A stretch of 64,000 nucleotides of DNA, from contig CP020563.1 in NCBI GenBank assembly GCA_002082585.1, positions 800,001-864,000 of the forward strand, read 5' to 3'. Source of the DNA: Kitasatospora albolonga. Lineage in GTDB: Bacteria > Actinomycetota > Actinomycetes > Streptomycetales > Streptomycetaceae. The position numbers and the translations under genes were made by a program. Below, piece after piece: positions 16,444 through 30,037 of the stretch (its first letter is position 1; every line of letters begins with the position of its first letter). The notes beneath the pieces are model-generated. The model was not told the DNA's origin and made no database searches. It worked only from the letters and a program-made list of their open reading frames with translations.

Positions 16444-19400
16444 TCATGCCTCCGGCTGCGGTCCGCTCGGCTGCGGCCCGCTCCGCTTGAACATGCGGGT
16501 CGCCGTGATCTCGCCGTGGACCGTCTCGCCCTCCGGGTCCTGCTGGGGCAGCCCGGGGCGCAGGTGCTCCTCCACGCTGATGTACTTCAGCCCCGCCCTC
16601 AGGTCGGCGTCGTTGCGCAACCGGATGACCAGGGGGAATTCGGCGAGCGCGGTCGTGTCGAAGAGGCCGGTCGTATAGAGCAGCTGGACGCCCAGCGCAT
16701 CGGAGACCGCTCGCTGGAGCTCCAGCAGATACGTGGCGTTGGCCCGGCCGATCGGGTTGTCCAGGAACAGGGTGCCCGCGTGGCGGTGGCGGTCGCGGCC
16801 CCGGTCGTTGCTGCGCAGTGCCGCCATCGTGCAGTAGAGGGCGATGGCGGCGGTGAGCAGCTGGCCGCCGGAGAAGACGTCCCCCATCTGCCCGACCGGG
16901 ACCCGCTCGGCGCGCAGCACCGCGTCCGGCTTGAGGATCTCCACGGCGATGCCCTTGGGCCGCAGCGCCGCCTCGACGCCCCGCAGCAGCAGGGACATGC
17001 CGTCCCGGCGGAGGTCGGAGTTCTTCTTGAGGGCGGCGTGCGTCGCCTCGTCGATGACCTCGCCGAGGCGTTCGGTGAGGGTGGCCTGGTCCGGCTCCTC
17101 GAAGCGAATCCGGAGGAACTCCTGCCCCGACCACTCCCCCAGCCCCTCGGGGAGCTGGGAGAGCCGCTGGGCGGAGCGGAGCGTGGCGAGGGCCGACTCG
17201 ACCAGGCCGCGCAGCCGGTCGACGATGGAGTCGCGGTTGCGCTCCAGCTGGACCAGCTCGTCGGTCAGGACACGGAGCCGGGGGGCGAAGGCGTCGGCCC
17301 ACTTCTGGGCGTGCTCCGGGAGCGCGGACGCGGGCAGTTCGCGGATCTGCTGGCGGGCCGGGGTGCGGACCTGCTCGTAGCGGGTGGAGTTGGCGTGCCG
17401 GACGAGGATGTCGCTCGCCTCCCGCACGGCGCTCTCGGCGGCGGAGAGGTCGGTGGTGCAGCCGCGCAGGGAGCGGCGGGCCTCGGCGGCGGAGTGCCGG
17501 GCCTCCTCCAGGGTGCCGGGATACGGCTCGGGGGTCTCGGTGACCTCCTCCGTACCGTGGTCGCGGAGCAGGTCGCGCAGGAGGGCGGCGGTCTCGTCGA
17601 AGCCGCCCGCGGAGTCCTCGGCGGTGCGGTGGGCGTGGAGCAGCTCGCTGTGGGCGGCGCGGGCGGTGTCCAGGGCGGCGGTGGCGGAGGCCAGTTCGCC
17701 GGTGGCCGTACGCAGGAAGGTCTGGGCCTGTTCGGCGTCGGCCGGGACCAGCTCGTCGGGCAGCTCGGTGTGGTGGGGCCGCTCGTCGTCGGGGGCGAGC
17801 CGCTCGGCCTCGCCGCGGAACCGGCCCAGCTGCTCGCTGGCGGTGGAGGCGCGCGTCTCCAGGAGCTGTACGTGGGACTCGGCGCGGGCGGCCGCCGCCT
17901 GGCGGGAGGGGCCGTCGGCCCCGTCGGTGCCTTCGAGGAGCTGGGCGGCGCGGGTGCGGACCTTGTTGGTGAGGCGGTCCAGCTCGGCGAGGGCGGCGCT
18001 CTCGTCGCTCTCGGCGCGGGCCTGTTCGGCGCGCAGGTCGGCGCCGACGCCGACCTTCTCGTACAGCTGGGAGGCAGCGCGGTATGCCTCGCGGAGGGTG
18101 GGCAGCGCGGTGCGGGGTTTGGTCGCGTCGGGCTCCGGGAGGGTCTCCGGGGCGCCGGCGATCTCGGCGCGTTCGGCGCGCAGGGCGCGGGCAGTGCGGC
18201 GGGCGTCGTCGCCTGCGCGCTGGGCGGCCCTGCGGTCCTCGTCTGCGGAGCGGGCGAGGTCGAGGCAGACGGCGGCGCGGGCCTCGGACTCGGCGGCCTC
18301 GTCGGCCAGTTCGCGCAGCCGGACCTGCCAGCGGGCCCGCTCCCGCAGCCGGTGGGCGAGCCCGGCCAGCGCGTCCGCGACCCGGCGGGCGCGCTGGGCG
18401 GCCTCCTGGCGTTCGTCGCGGACCCGGGCGGTGTCGGCGGCGGCCTCGTCGGCCTCGGCGCGGGCGGTACGGGCCTCGGCGAGGACGGCTTCGGCGCTTT
18501 CGGCCGCCGTACGGGCGGTGGCGGCGGCCTCCGCCAGCTCGGCGAGCATGCCGGGCGGGCAGTCGGCGCGCCAGGAGCCGATGCGGGCGGCGAGGGCGCG
18601 GTCCCCGGAGAGCCGGGCGGCGAGGGCGCGGATGTCCTCGTCGCGGGCGGCGGCGCGGGAGCGCAGGGCGTGGCGCTCCTCGTCGGCGGCGTGTTCGTCG
18701 TGCATGGCCGGGTTCGGCGGGACGAGGAAGACGCCGTCGTGCTGGGCGTCGGACCCGGTGGCCGGGTCCGGGACGGGGGCGAGGAGGGCGGCGGCGGTGC
18801 CGACGGCGACGGCCGAGCGGGGCAGCAGGGCGGCGCTGCCGAGGACTTCGCGGGCGCGGGTGTGGGCGTCGGGGTCGGTGATGACGACGCCGTCGACGAG
18901 CTCGGGGCGGGCGGCGAGGACGGCGGCGTGGTCGGCCGGGTCGACGGCCTGGGCGAGGTAGCGCCAGCCGGGCAGGGCGGGGATGCCGTGCTCGCCCAGG
19001 TATTCCACGGTGGCGAGGACGTCGGGGCCGGGCGGCAGCAGTCCGCCCTCACCGAGGGCGCCGAGGATGCGGGCGTCGTCGGCGGCGGCGGTGCGCAGGT
19101 CGAAGAGGCGGCGCTCGGCGGCGGTGACGGACTGGTCGAGCAGCTCGCGCAGCTCGTCGGCGCTGCGGTCGAACTCCTGGGCGGTGAGGGGCTGGTGGGC
19201 GGGGGCGGGCTGGTCGGCGAGGGCGAGGGCGCTGTCCGGTGCGGTCTCGGTGGCGGTGGTGCCTGTGCCGTCGCCCGGGTGGCCGGGGCCCGTGCCGGTC
19301 GTGCCGTCGTTCCGGGGGCCGGTCGCGGTGCCGTCGGCGGTGCGCGCGGCGGCCCCCCGGTCCGGTCCCGGTGTCTCCTCGGCCGCTCCCCGGCGGGGGT

Positions 19401-21261
19401 GCGGGACGCCCGTGCCGGAGGGAAGGCCGAGCAGGTCGGCGAGGCGGGGGTCGGCGGCGATGGACTCGGCGGCCCTGAGCTCGTCCTCGTAACTCTGCTC
19501 CGCCGCCTTGGCCGCGTCGGCGGCGCGGGCGGCGGCCAGTTCGGCGCGGCTCTCGGTGGCCGCGGCCTCGCGGGCGTGGTCGGCGGCGGTGCGGGCGGCC
19601 TCGCGGGCGGTGTCCCAGGCGGCGACAGCGGACTGTTCGGCGTCGCTGGCGGCGAGGGCGGCGCGGGCCGGGTCGGCGTCGGGCGCGGTGTTGTCGAGCC
19701 AGCCCGCCCGGACGGCCTCGCCGGTCTCCTGCTCGACCTCGGCGAGGCGCTGGCGCAGGTGTCCGGCCTCGCTGCGGGCGCGCTGGGCCTCGGTGGCGGC
19801 GGTGGTGGCGTCGCGGTGGGCGCGCTCGCCGGTGGCCTGGAGGGTCTCGGCGCGCTCCTCCTGCTCGTTGGCGACGCGCTCACCGTCCTCGGCGGCGAGG
19901 TGCAGGGCCCGTACGAGATCGGCGGCGGCGGCGGCGCGCGCGGCGAGGGCGGGGGCGGCGTCGCGCTCGGCCTCGCGGATGGCGGCGGCGACCCTGGCGG
20001 AGCGGTCGGCGGCGGCGCGGTGGCGCAGGACGGCTTCGGCGGCCTGCCAGGCGGCGTGCAGGGTGCGGGCCTCGGCCAGCTCCTTGCGTCCGGCGGCGGC
20101 GCTCTTCTCGGCCCCGGCCAGGGCCAGGGAGGCGTGCCGGTAGGCGAGTTCGGCGGCGATGAGGGAGCGGTGGCCCCGGGTGGACTCGGCCTCGGTGACG
20201 GTGTGGGCGGCGGCGGTGACGCGCTCGGCCAGCTCGGCGGTGCGGCCGCGCTCCTCGGCGGCGCGGGCGGAGAGGCGGCGGGCCAGGGTGCGGGTGCGGC
20301 GCTCGGCGGCGGCGTGGATGTCACGGCTGCGGGCGCGGGCCCCGGTCGCTTCGACGATGCGGCCGAGCAGGTCGACGGAGCCCGCGGTGAAGTCGCGTTC
20401 GGCGGTCAGCTCGGCCCGGCGGCCCAGCTTGTTGCCGAAGCCGCTGACCAGGTCGGCGAGGCCGTCGGTGTCGCGGGTGTCGGTGACGGCGCGGAGCAGC
20501 AGGTCGGTGAAGTCGGAGTCCTTCTTGACCGCGAAGAGTCCGGCGGCCTCGCCCTCGTCGGCGTTCATCTCGCGCTGGTAGCGGAAGAGTTCGGGGTCGA
20601 GTCCGAGGTCGCCGAGGTGTTCGTTCCAGCGGTCGTGGATCTCTTCCCAGTGCACGTCGAGGTGCTGGTAGAACTTGCCCGCGTCCACCAGGGCGTCGCG
20701 GAACCCCTTCATGGTGCGGCGCCTGCCCCGGGCCCCGGAGACCCCTTCGGCGGGGCGGCCGACGGCGGTGGCCTCCGCGACGGGCAGGCTGTCCAGGCTG
20801 AGCCCGGGGCCGGGCCGGAAGGAGTACCACGCCTCCGCGAACTTCCGCGGGTCGTTGGAGACCTGCCGCCCCCGCCACTCGCTGACCTTGCCCACGACGA
20901 CGCACTCGCCGGTGAGCGTGTGCTGCCACTCCAGGGCGACATGGCCGCAGTCGTCGGCGAGCAGGAACTTGCGGAGCACACCGGAGCTGGCGCCGCCGAG
21001 GGTGTTGCGGTGGCCGGGGAGCATCACCGAGAAGATCAGCTTGAGCAGGACGGACTTACCGCCGCCGTTCTCCAGGAAGAGCACACCCGCCGGGGCGGGG
21101 CGGCGCGGCGGGCCGACCGGCTCGTCCTCGAAGAACTCCGCCTGGGCGGGCGCGGGGCTGGGGACGGGTTCGCCGACGCCGCGCAGGTCGAGGACGGTGT
21201 CGGCGTAGCGCGCACCGGCAGGCCCGATGGAGTAGAGGCGGACCCGGGACAACTCGTACAT
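16444..21261 (-). CDS. Giant SMC/MukB-like coiled-coil ATPase
   Basis: A 1605-residue P-loop ATPase of ABC/SMC architecture. The N-terminal Walker A reads ENGGGKS at residues 64-70. Long Ala/Glu/Arg-rich coiled coils run from about 260 to 1400 and are broken by a Gly/Thr/Pro-rich linker around 620-680. The C-terminal head has the ABC signature SGGQ at 1464-1467 and Walker B with LFLDNP (Asp1501). The next residue is Asn where SMC proteins normally carry the catalytic Glu. Together with the two upstream genes it resembles MukBEF, MksBEF or JetABC condensin-like complexes. The function here is not known: chromosome organisation or plasmid defence are both possible. Confidence 0.8.
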   Translation of the reverse strand: MYELSRVRLYSIGPAGARYADTVLDLRGVGEPVPSPAPAQAEFFEDEPVGPPRRPAPAGVLFLENGGGKSVLLKLIFSVMLPGHRNTLGGASSGVLRKFLLADDCGHVALEWQHTLTGECVVVGKVSEWRGRQVSNDPRKFAEAWYSFRPGPGLSLDSLPVAEATAVGRPAEGVSGARGRRRTMKGFRDALVDAGKFYQHLDVHWEEIHDRWNEHLGDLGLDPELFRYQREMNADEGEAAGLFAVKKDSDFTDLLLRAVTDTRDTDGLADLVSGFGNKLGRRAELTAERDFTAGSVDLLGRIVEATGARARSRDIHAAAERRTRTLARRLSARAAEERGRTAELAERVTAAAHTVTEAESTRGHRSLIAAELAYRHASLALAGAEKSAAAGRKELAEARTLHAAWQAAEAVLRHRAAADRSARVAAAIREAERDAAPALAARAAAAADLVRALHLAAEDGERVANEQEERAETLQATGERAHRDATTAATEAQRARSEAGHLRQRLAEVEQETGEAVRAGWLDNTAPDADPARAALAASDAEQSAVAAWDTAREAARTAADHAREAAATESRAELAAARAADAAKAAEQSYEDELRAAESIAADPRLADLLGLPSGTGVPHPRRGAAEETPGPDRGAAARTADGTATGPRNDGTTGTGPGHPGDGTGTTATETAPDSALALADQPAPAHQPLTAQEFDRSADELRELLDQSVTAAERRLFDLRTAAADDARILGALGEGGLLPPGPDVLATVEYLGEHGIPALPGWRYLAQAVDPADHAAVLAARPELVDGVVITDPDAHTRAREVLGSAALLPRSAVAVGTAAALLAPVPDPATGSDAQHDGVFLVPPNPAMHDEHAADEERHALRSRAAARDEDIRALAARLSGDRALAARIGSWRADCPPGMLAELAEAAATARTAAESAEAVLAEARTARAEADEAAADTARVRDERQEAAQRARRVADALAGLAHRLRERARWQVRLRELADEAAESEARAAVCLDLARSADEDRRAAQRAGDDARRTARALRAERAEIAGAPETLPEPDATKPRTALPTLREAYRAASQLYEKVGVGADLRAEQARAESDESAALAELDRLTNKVRTRAAQLLEGTDGADGPSRQAAAARAESHVQLLETRASTASEQLGRFRGEAERLAPDDERPHHTELPDELVPADAEQAQTFLRTATGELASATAALDTARAAHSELLHAHRTAEDSAGGFDETAALLRDLLRDHGTEEVTETPEPYPGTLEEARHSAAEARRSLRGCTTDLSAAESAVREASDILVRHANSTRYEQVRTPARQQIRELPASALPEHAQKWADAFAPRLRVLTDELVQLERNRDSIVDRLRGLVESALATLRSAQRLSQLPEGLGEWSGQEFLRIRFEEPDQATLTERLGEVIDEATHAALKKNSDLRRDGMSLLLRGVEAALRPKGIAVEILKPDAVLRAERVPVGQMGDVFSGGQLLTAAIALYCTMAALRSNDRGRDRHRHAGTLFLDNPIGRANATYLLELQRAVSDALGVQLLYTTGLFDTTALAEFPLVIRLRNDADLRAGLKYISVEEHLRPGLPQQDPEGETVHGEITATRMFKRSGPQPSGPQPEA

Positions 21262-21319
21262 GGCGGCGGACTCTCGTCGTTCGGAGAAGCGGTGGCGGAG
21301 CTGGGCGGTGCGGGCGGGG

Positions 21320-22288
21320 TCAGGAGGAGTGGAAGGGCAGGCCCGCGTCGGCGGCCAGCTCGATGTCGTCGGGGTCGGGCGGCGGCAGCAGGGTGGCGGA
21401 GCCGTCGGTGACGGGGACGACGCCGAGCTCCAGCAGCTCGGCCATGGCGGCGCCGCCCGCCAGGTCGCGGACCTGGAGCTGGTAGCGGGCGGTGGTGCGG
21501 TAGGTGCCGCCCGCGTCGTCCCCGGTGCGCTGGAGGAAGCCGGAGTCGGTGAGGAAGGCGACGGCCTTGCCGATGATGCCGGTGGTGGAGCCCGCGAGGC
21601 GGCGGGCGTCCTTGGTGGCGCCGGTGGAGCTGCGGCGGGCGTAGATCCGCCAGCCGGATTCGAGGCCGGGAGTGTCGGTGGCGGGGTCGGTGTTGTCGCC
21701 CTGCTCCTCGGCGCGCTCCTCCAGCCGCTTGCAAGTCTGGCGTACGAAGGCGTCGACGCCGTTGACCGTGATGCGGCCGATGTACGCGTCGTCGGCGAGG
21801 TCCTCGGGGCGGGGGAAGGCGAGGGCGGCGACGGCGAGGTGGGCGAGGCCGTGGAGGAAGCGGTCGGCGGCGTCGGAGGAGGCGCGGCGGGCGTAGTCGC
21901 CCATGCGGACGGCGAAGACGGAGTCCTCGCCCGCCGTGACGGCCATCCCGGCGCGCGGGGAGACCTCCAGGACGATGAGGCCGAGCCCGGTGGCGACGGC
22001 GTCGGCGAGCCGGGCGAAGGCGCTCTCCTCCCGGTAGCGGCGGAGCAGGTCGGCGTATTCGGCGTCGCGGGCGGGGAGCAGCTTGGGCTGGAGCCCGAAG
22101 GAGACCAGACGGGCCGCGTCGGCGGCGTCGGCGGGGGTGACGGGTGCCTGGCCGGTGGGCTCGGCGGCGTGCGGGTGCGGGGAGTCGCCCGCGTACGCCG
22201 TGGAGGAGCCCGCGTACGTCTGCGGGGAGGCGGCGTACGCGGTGGGCTCGGTCCACGCGTCGGGGTGCTCGGCGGCGCGGTCGCTCAC
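21320..22288 (-). CDS. MukE/JetB-like accessory protein of the SMC module
   Basis: A 322-residue protein with an acidic, repetitive N-terminal tail (repeated TAYA-type peptides around residues 12-35) and a mainly helical body. The C-terminal part (GSTTGIIGKAVAFLTDSGFLQRT, YRTTARYQLQVRDL) looks like a winged-helix module as in MukE-type subunits. Placement between a kleisin-like gene and the SMC-like ATPase supports this. The assignment is structural inference, not a clear sequence match. It is followed by the ATPase gene after a gap of 58 bp. Confidence 0.6.
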   Translation of the reverse strand: MSDRAAEHPDAWTEPTAYAASPQTYAGSSTAYAGDSPHPHAAEPTGQAPVTPADAADAARLVSFGLQPKLLPARDAEYADLLRRYREESAFARLADAVATGLGLIVLEVSPRAGMAVTAGEDSVFAVRMGDYARRASSDAADRFLHGLAHLAVAALAFPRPEDLADDAYIGRITVNGVDAFVRQTCKRLEERAEEQGDNTDPATDTPGLESGWRIYARRSSTGATKDARRLAGSTTGIIGKAVAFLTDSGFLQRTGDDAGGTYRTTARYQLQVRDLAGGAAMAELLELGVVPVTDGSATLLPPPDPDDIELAADAGLPFHSS

Positions 22289-22343
22289 GGCTGGGACTCC
22301 TCGGTACGGAAAGGGTGGGGGTGCGCGGGGCGTACGGAGCCGG

Positions 22344-23900
22344 TCATGAGACCTCCTGGCGGTCCGCGGCCATTCCGGCGGCGTCCAGCAGGGCGGTGCC
22401 CACGATCAGGTCGGCGCCGCCGAACTCCGGGTCCTCCAGCTGCGTACCGTCGTCCACCGCGAAGAGCAGGCGGCGCTCGCCCTGGCGGTAGGCGGTGCCG
22501 ACGGGCGGGCTGGCGGCGTGGACGGCGAGCAGGGCGACCAGGTAGGGCAGGTCGGGGTCGCTGCGGCGGGCCTCGGCGAGCAGCCCGGAGAGCCGGCGGG
22601 GGGCGTCGTGCTCCAGGTCGAGGAGGGCCATGGCGCTGCTCAGCTGGGCGTCGCTGAAGCGGCTGTCGTCGGGGGTGGCGATCAGGTCGGGCTCGGGCAT
22701 CTCCATGCCGAGGTGCTCCCGCTCCAGCGGCGGGGTGAGGAGCATGTCGACCAGGTCGCCGACGCGCACGGAGGTGGGGGTGCGCAGTCCGGTGCCGTGG
22801 GCGAAGAACGCGTCGGTGGCCCGGAGGGACTGCTCCACGGGGAGCGGGAGGAGCGGGGCGAGGAGCTGCCCGTACAGATCGAGGCCCGCGTGGGCGGCGG
22901 GGGCGGCGAACGCCTGCCGGTCCTGCTCGGCGCGGAAGAGCGGTCCGGCCTCGAGGAGGCGGGACTGGAGCTGGGTGTGGCGGCGGATGCAGTCCTTGAC
23001 GATGTCGACGAGCTCGGCGGCCCGGCGCTTGTGCTCGGGGTCCTCGGCCTCGTCGCGCGCCTTGCGGATGTTGGTGAGGATCGCGTTCTCGTGGCGGTAG
23101 CGGTCGGCCACGTGGTCGAGGGCCTCGGCGATCATGTCCGGGACGGTGGTGAGCCAGTCGACCGCGCGGACGTTGCGCCGGGTGGCCTCCAGGGTGCGGC
23201 GGAGCGTCTCGGCGTACTGCACGGTGCGGTAGCGGGCCTGTTCGGCGGCGAGCTGGGCGTCGGCGAGGCGGCCCCGGCTGATCAGCACCTCCAGTTTGAC
23301 CTCGGCGGCGATCTGGGCGCTGGTGACATCGGTGTCCAGGGCCCCGACGAGGACGTTGACCGCTTCGTCGGTGGCGCGGAGGTAGACCGTGCCGCCGTAT
23401 CCGGGGACCTCCTCGATCAGCTTGAAGTCGTAGTCCCGGCGGACGTAGACCCCGTCGGGCCCGAAGGTGCCGTAGACCGCGCGGAAGCCGCGGTCGACGC
23501 TGCCGACGTTGATCAGGTTGTCCAGGACCCAGCGCGCGACCCGCTCGTGCTCGGCGACGGGGCGGTCCGGGGCCTGGGCGCCGACGCGGGGCAGCAGTTT
23601 CGCCACTATCTGGTCGTGGTCGGCGCCCGTGTCGAAGTCCATGTTGAGCGTGACGTGGTCGATCGCCGCGAGGGCGACCTCCGCCATGGCGTAGACCGTG
23701 TACTCGCCTGCCAGATTCGCCTTGCGCACGTCGAGGTCGTGCAGCGGCGCGGTGCACGCGAGCGCGCGCAGCCGCCGCGAGAGCCCCTCGTCGGCGGCGG
23801 GGCCCGGGGCGGGCCTCGGCCCCGCGCTGAGCTGCGGCGCAGCGTTTTCCGTGTCGGCAGGCGAAGTCACGAGGGACAGATTAGGTCCTCGCACTGACAA
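22344..23900 (-). CDS. MukF/JetA-like (kleisin-type) protein of the SMC module
   Basis: A protein of about 518 residues. An N-terminal winged-helix-like region (VARWVLDNLIN, GFRAVYGTFGPDGVYVRRDY) is followed by YLRATDEAVNVLVGAL and long helices (AQLAAEQARYRTVQYAETLRRTLEATRR), the layout of MukF/JetA proteins. It is the first gene of the three-gene module. The start is uncertain: the open frame begins at TTG 23900, with in-frame GTG codons at 23894 and 23870 and no convincing Shine-Dalgarno for any. No domain was verified by search. Confidence 0.65.
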   Translation of the reverse strand: MSVRGPNLSLVTSPADTENAAPQLSAGPRPAPGPAADEGLSRRLRALACTAPLHDLDVRKANLAGEYTVYAMAEVALAAIDHVTLNMDFDTGADHDQIVAKLLPRVGAQAPDRPVAEHERVARWVLDNLINVGSVDRGFRAVYGTFGPDGVYVRRDYDFKLIEEVPGYGGTVYLRATDEAVNVLVGALDTDVTSAQIAAEVKLEVLISRGRLADAQLAAEQARYRTVQYAETLRRTLEATRRNVRAVDWLTTVPDMIAEALDHVADRYRHENAILTNIRKARDEAEDPEHKRRAAELVDIVKDCIRRHTQLQSRLLEAGPLFRAEQDRQAFAAPAAHAGLDLYGQLLAPLLPLPVEQSLRATDAFFAHGTGLRTPTSVRVGDLVDMLLTPPLEREHLGMEMPEPDLIATPDDSRFSDAQLSSAMALLDLEHDAPRRLSGLLAEARRSDPDLPYLVALLAVHAASPPVGTAYRQGERRLLFAVDDGTQLEDPEFGGADLIVGTALLDAAGMAADRQEVS

Positions 23901-23976
23901 CGGTCGAAACGGCGTTTATGCGACCGGCGGCAGCCGCTCGCGCCACGGCTTCCGGGCGGCTCCGCGCGCCCCCGGG

Positions 23977-27573
<3,597 letters not shown>

Positions 27574-27687
27574 GGCGCCATTCTCTGCCCGCGGACGCGC
27601 CCCCGCAGGGAGAGAGCCCCGGCCGGGCGGCCCCGTGCTCAGGACCTGTGCCGACCCGTTCCCGGCCCCGGCCCAGCTGAGGACGCC

Positions 27688-28260
27688 TCACTCCAGGAAG
27701 AGCGCCGCCAGCCGGGGCAGGTGCCGGCGGGTGAGGCCGTCGTCCTCGGGGTCCCAGGTCGCGCCGCCCGGTTCCCCGGTCCGTATGCGGCCCCGGTCGG
27801 CCGCCTCCACCGCCGTACGGAACGCGTCGGCCGTGCCCCCGGTGCGCTCGTACGCCCTTCTCACCGGGCCCTCCAGGGTCTCGTAGCCGATCCAGCCGCT
27901 CTCGCCGCGGCTCATCCGGACCACGACGGGCAGTGCGGCCAGGGAGTCGGGGTCGGCCACCGCCCGGGTGAAGACCTCCCGCCCGAGCAGGACGAGCCCG
28001 TCACGGAAGTCCATGAACCCGTCGTCGCCGCAGCCGCCCTCGATGACGTACGCCGCGTTCCACAGGGGCCACCGGCAGGCCGAGGCGGTCACCTCGTCCG
28101 CCGTCACGGCGAAGTCCACGATCCGCGCGGGCTCCAGGGCCGCGAGCACGTCGGTCAGGGCGTCCGGCAGGGGGTCGTCGGGCGGGTCCCGGTCGTCCGC
28201 CCGGTCCCCGGCCGCCTCGCGCGCCCGTTCGACGAGCCCCCACCACTCGTTGATGTCCAT
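27688..28260 (-). CDS. DUF4240 domain protein
   Basis: A 190-residue protein starting MDINEWWGLV and carrying WPLWNAAYVIEGGCGDDGFMDFR and GREVFTRAVADPDSLA, the characteristic DUF4240 segments. Function is unknown; family members often occur near toxin-immunity or stress genes in Streptomyces. I chose ATG 28260 over a TTG at 28290 because the domain begins there. Confidence 0.85.
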   Translation of the reverse strand: MDINEWWGLVERAREAAGDRADDRDPPDDPLPDALTDVLAALEPARIVDFAVTADEVTASACRWPLWNAAYVIEGGCGDDGFMDFRDGLVLLGREVFTRAVADPDSLAALPVVVRMSRGESGWIGYETLEGPVRRAYERTGGTADAFRTAVEAADRGRIRTGEPGGATWDPEDDGLTRRHLPRLAALFLE

Positions 28261-28328
28261 GGTGAGAAGCGTAGGAGGGGGGTCTGACAACGCCCCCCTC
28301 CCACGGAATCACGCAGTCGGCGGGAGGT

Positions 28329-29747
28329 TCAGAGAGCCGGTGCGTCCGGCCCGATCCGGCTCCGGACCGCCGTCTGCACCTCGGCCTCCTCGGCCGGGTC
28401 GGCGGCGAGGCGGCGCAGCCGTTCGGCGACGCGGATGTCTCCGGTCTCGGCGTGCAGGGCGGCGACCTCGCGGGTGGTCTCCTCGCAGTCCCAGAGGCAC
28501 TCCACCGCGAACCCGGTCGGGAAGGAGGGGTCGGTGGCGGCGAGGGCGCGGGCGGTGCGGCCGCGCAGGTGGGAGGAGGACGTCTCCCGGTAGATGTGGC
28601 GCAGTACGGGGGCGGCGCAGGCGATGCCGAGGCGGCCGGCGCCGTCGACCAGGCACCAGAGCCGGGGGGCGTCGGGGCCCTCGCCGCGTACGGCCTCCCG
28701 CAGCGCGCCGAGGACTTGGGGAGCGTCCTGGGCGGTGCCGCGGCAGGCGAGGATTCCGGCGGCGGAGGCGCCGAGGGCGTCGGGCCGCCGGGCCCAGCGC
28801 CGGGCGCGTTCCACGGCGTCGTCCCCGCACATCCGCTCGAAGGCGGCGACGGCCGCGTCGGCGACCGTGCGGGACGGGCTGAGGGCGGCGGACTCGATGA
28901 GGTCGAGGACGGCGGGGTCGGCCGCCTCGGCGAGGTAGTGCAGGGCGGCGCAGCGGGCGCCCTCGGAGCCGGTGCGGGCGGCCTCGACGATCTGGGGACG
29001 GTCGTCGGGTCCGGCGACGGCGGAGAGGCAGCGGGCCGCGGGGACGTGCAGTTCGCTGCCGCGTTCCAGGGCCTGCTGGGCCCAGTCGAAGACGGCCTGG
29101 ACGCTCCAGCCGGGGCGGGGGCCGCCGGGGCGCAGCTGGCGCTGCCAGCGGTCGAACGAGCCCTGTTCGGTGGCGGCCCGCACGCGGGCGCCGACCGCTT
29201 CGCGCGGGTCGTCGGCCCAGAGCCGCCAGGGGCGCGGCTCGAAGGAGTCCCGTACGGCGGCGGCGAGCTCGGCGGTGCCTTCTTCTGTGGCCGGAAAACG
29301 ACTCAGGACGGGCAGGGCGAGGGAGCGCAGCCCCGCGTCGTCGTCGCGCAGGGCGAGCTCGTCCAGGGCCCAGGCCCAGTTGGCTCCGGTGGCCGCGTAG
29401 CGGCGGAGGAGGGCCAGGGCGTCGTCGCGTCCGTAGGAGGCGAGGTGGCCGAGGACGGAGAGCGCGAGACCGGTGCGGGAGTCGTCGGTGTCCGTGTGGT
29501 CGTCGGGGTCACCGAGGTGGCGCTCGATCTCCTCGATGCCGCCGTCGAGGTCCAGGTACAGGCGGGCGTAGTAGAGGGAGCGGTTCTCCACCTGCCAGTC
29601 GTGGCGGGGGTCGCTCACGACGCAGTGGTTGAGGGCCGCGAGGGCCTCGGGGCGCGGTGCGGCGAGCGCGTGGAGGGTGCCGTCGCCGCGGCCCCTCTGC
29701 AACAGGCCGAGCAGGGTGCCGCTCGGCGCTATGAACGGATCGAACAT
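28329..29747 (-). CDS. HEAT-repeat protein
   Basis: A 472-residue all-helical protein with repeated pairs of helices (ALSVLGHLASYGRDDAL, ALHYLAEAADPAVLDLIESAAL, VADAAVAAFERM), typical of HEAT/PBS-lyase-like scaffolds. There is no signal peptide or membrane segment. It probably acts as a protein-binding scaffold; no partner is evident. The start at 29747 (ATG, FDPFIAPSG) has GAGG about 9 nt upstream. Confidence 0.8.
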   Translation of the reverse strand: MFDPFIAPSGTLLGLLQRGRGDGTLHALAAPRPEALAALNHCVVSDPRHDWQVENRSLYYARLYLDLDGGIEEIERHLGDPDDHTDTDDSRTGLALSVLGHLASYGRDDALALLRRYAATGANWAWALDELALRDDDAGLRSLALPVLSRFPATEEGTAELAAAVRDSFEPRPWRLWADDPREAVGARVRAATEQGSFDRWQRQLRPGGPRPGWSVQAVFDWAQQALERGSELHVPAARCLSAVAGPDDRPQIVEAARTGSEGARCAALHYLAEAADPAVLDLIESAALSPSRTVADAAVAAFERMCGDDAVERARRWARRPDALGASAAGILACRGTAQDAPQVLGALREAVRGEGPDAPRLWCLVDGAGRLGIACAAPVLRHIYRETSSSHLRGRTARALAATDPSFPTGFAVECLWDCEETTREVAALHAETGDIRVAERLRRLAADPAEEAEVQTAVRSRIGPDAPAL

Positions 29748-30037
29748 GGGAGAAAGCCTCACATCAAGCTGTCGACACAACCGGGAACTGTGCAGTGCCT
29801 GGGCCCGCGGGGCACAGGGGGATGTCCGGGAAACATCCCTACGCCGCCCCGCGACATGATCGGCCGACCGCCGTCTTCCGCTTGATGTAGACCATCATCC
29901 TCTGCCTCTCGTCGGTGGCCCGAAACGGACCCTCGACGTCATGATGACCCAGCCATTTCGCCACCGCGACCACATTTACGACGGACCGGTCAGCAGCCCA
30001 CGCGGCGGACACACCTCCGGGTGCGCCCGCCCTCGTC

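Noticed and set aside
16516..21411. A 1631-codon forward frame opposite the SMC-like ATPase
   Set aside because: Gly/Ala/Val-rich shadow of a GC-biased gene; the reverse strand has the Walker and signature motifs.
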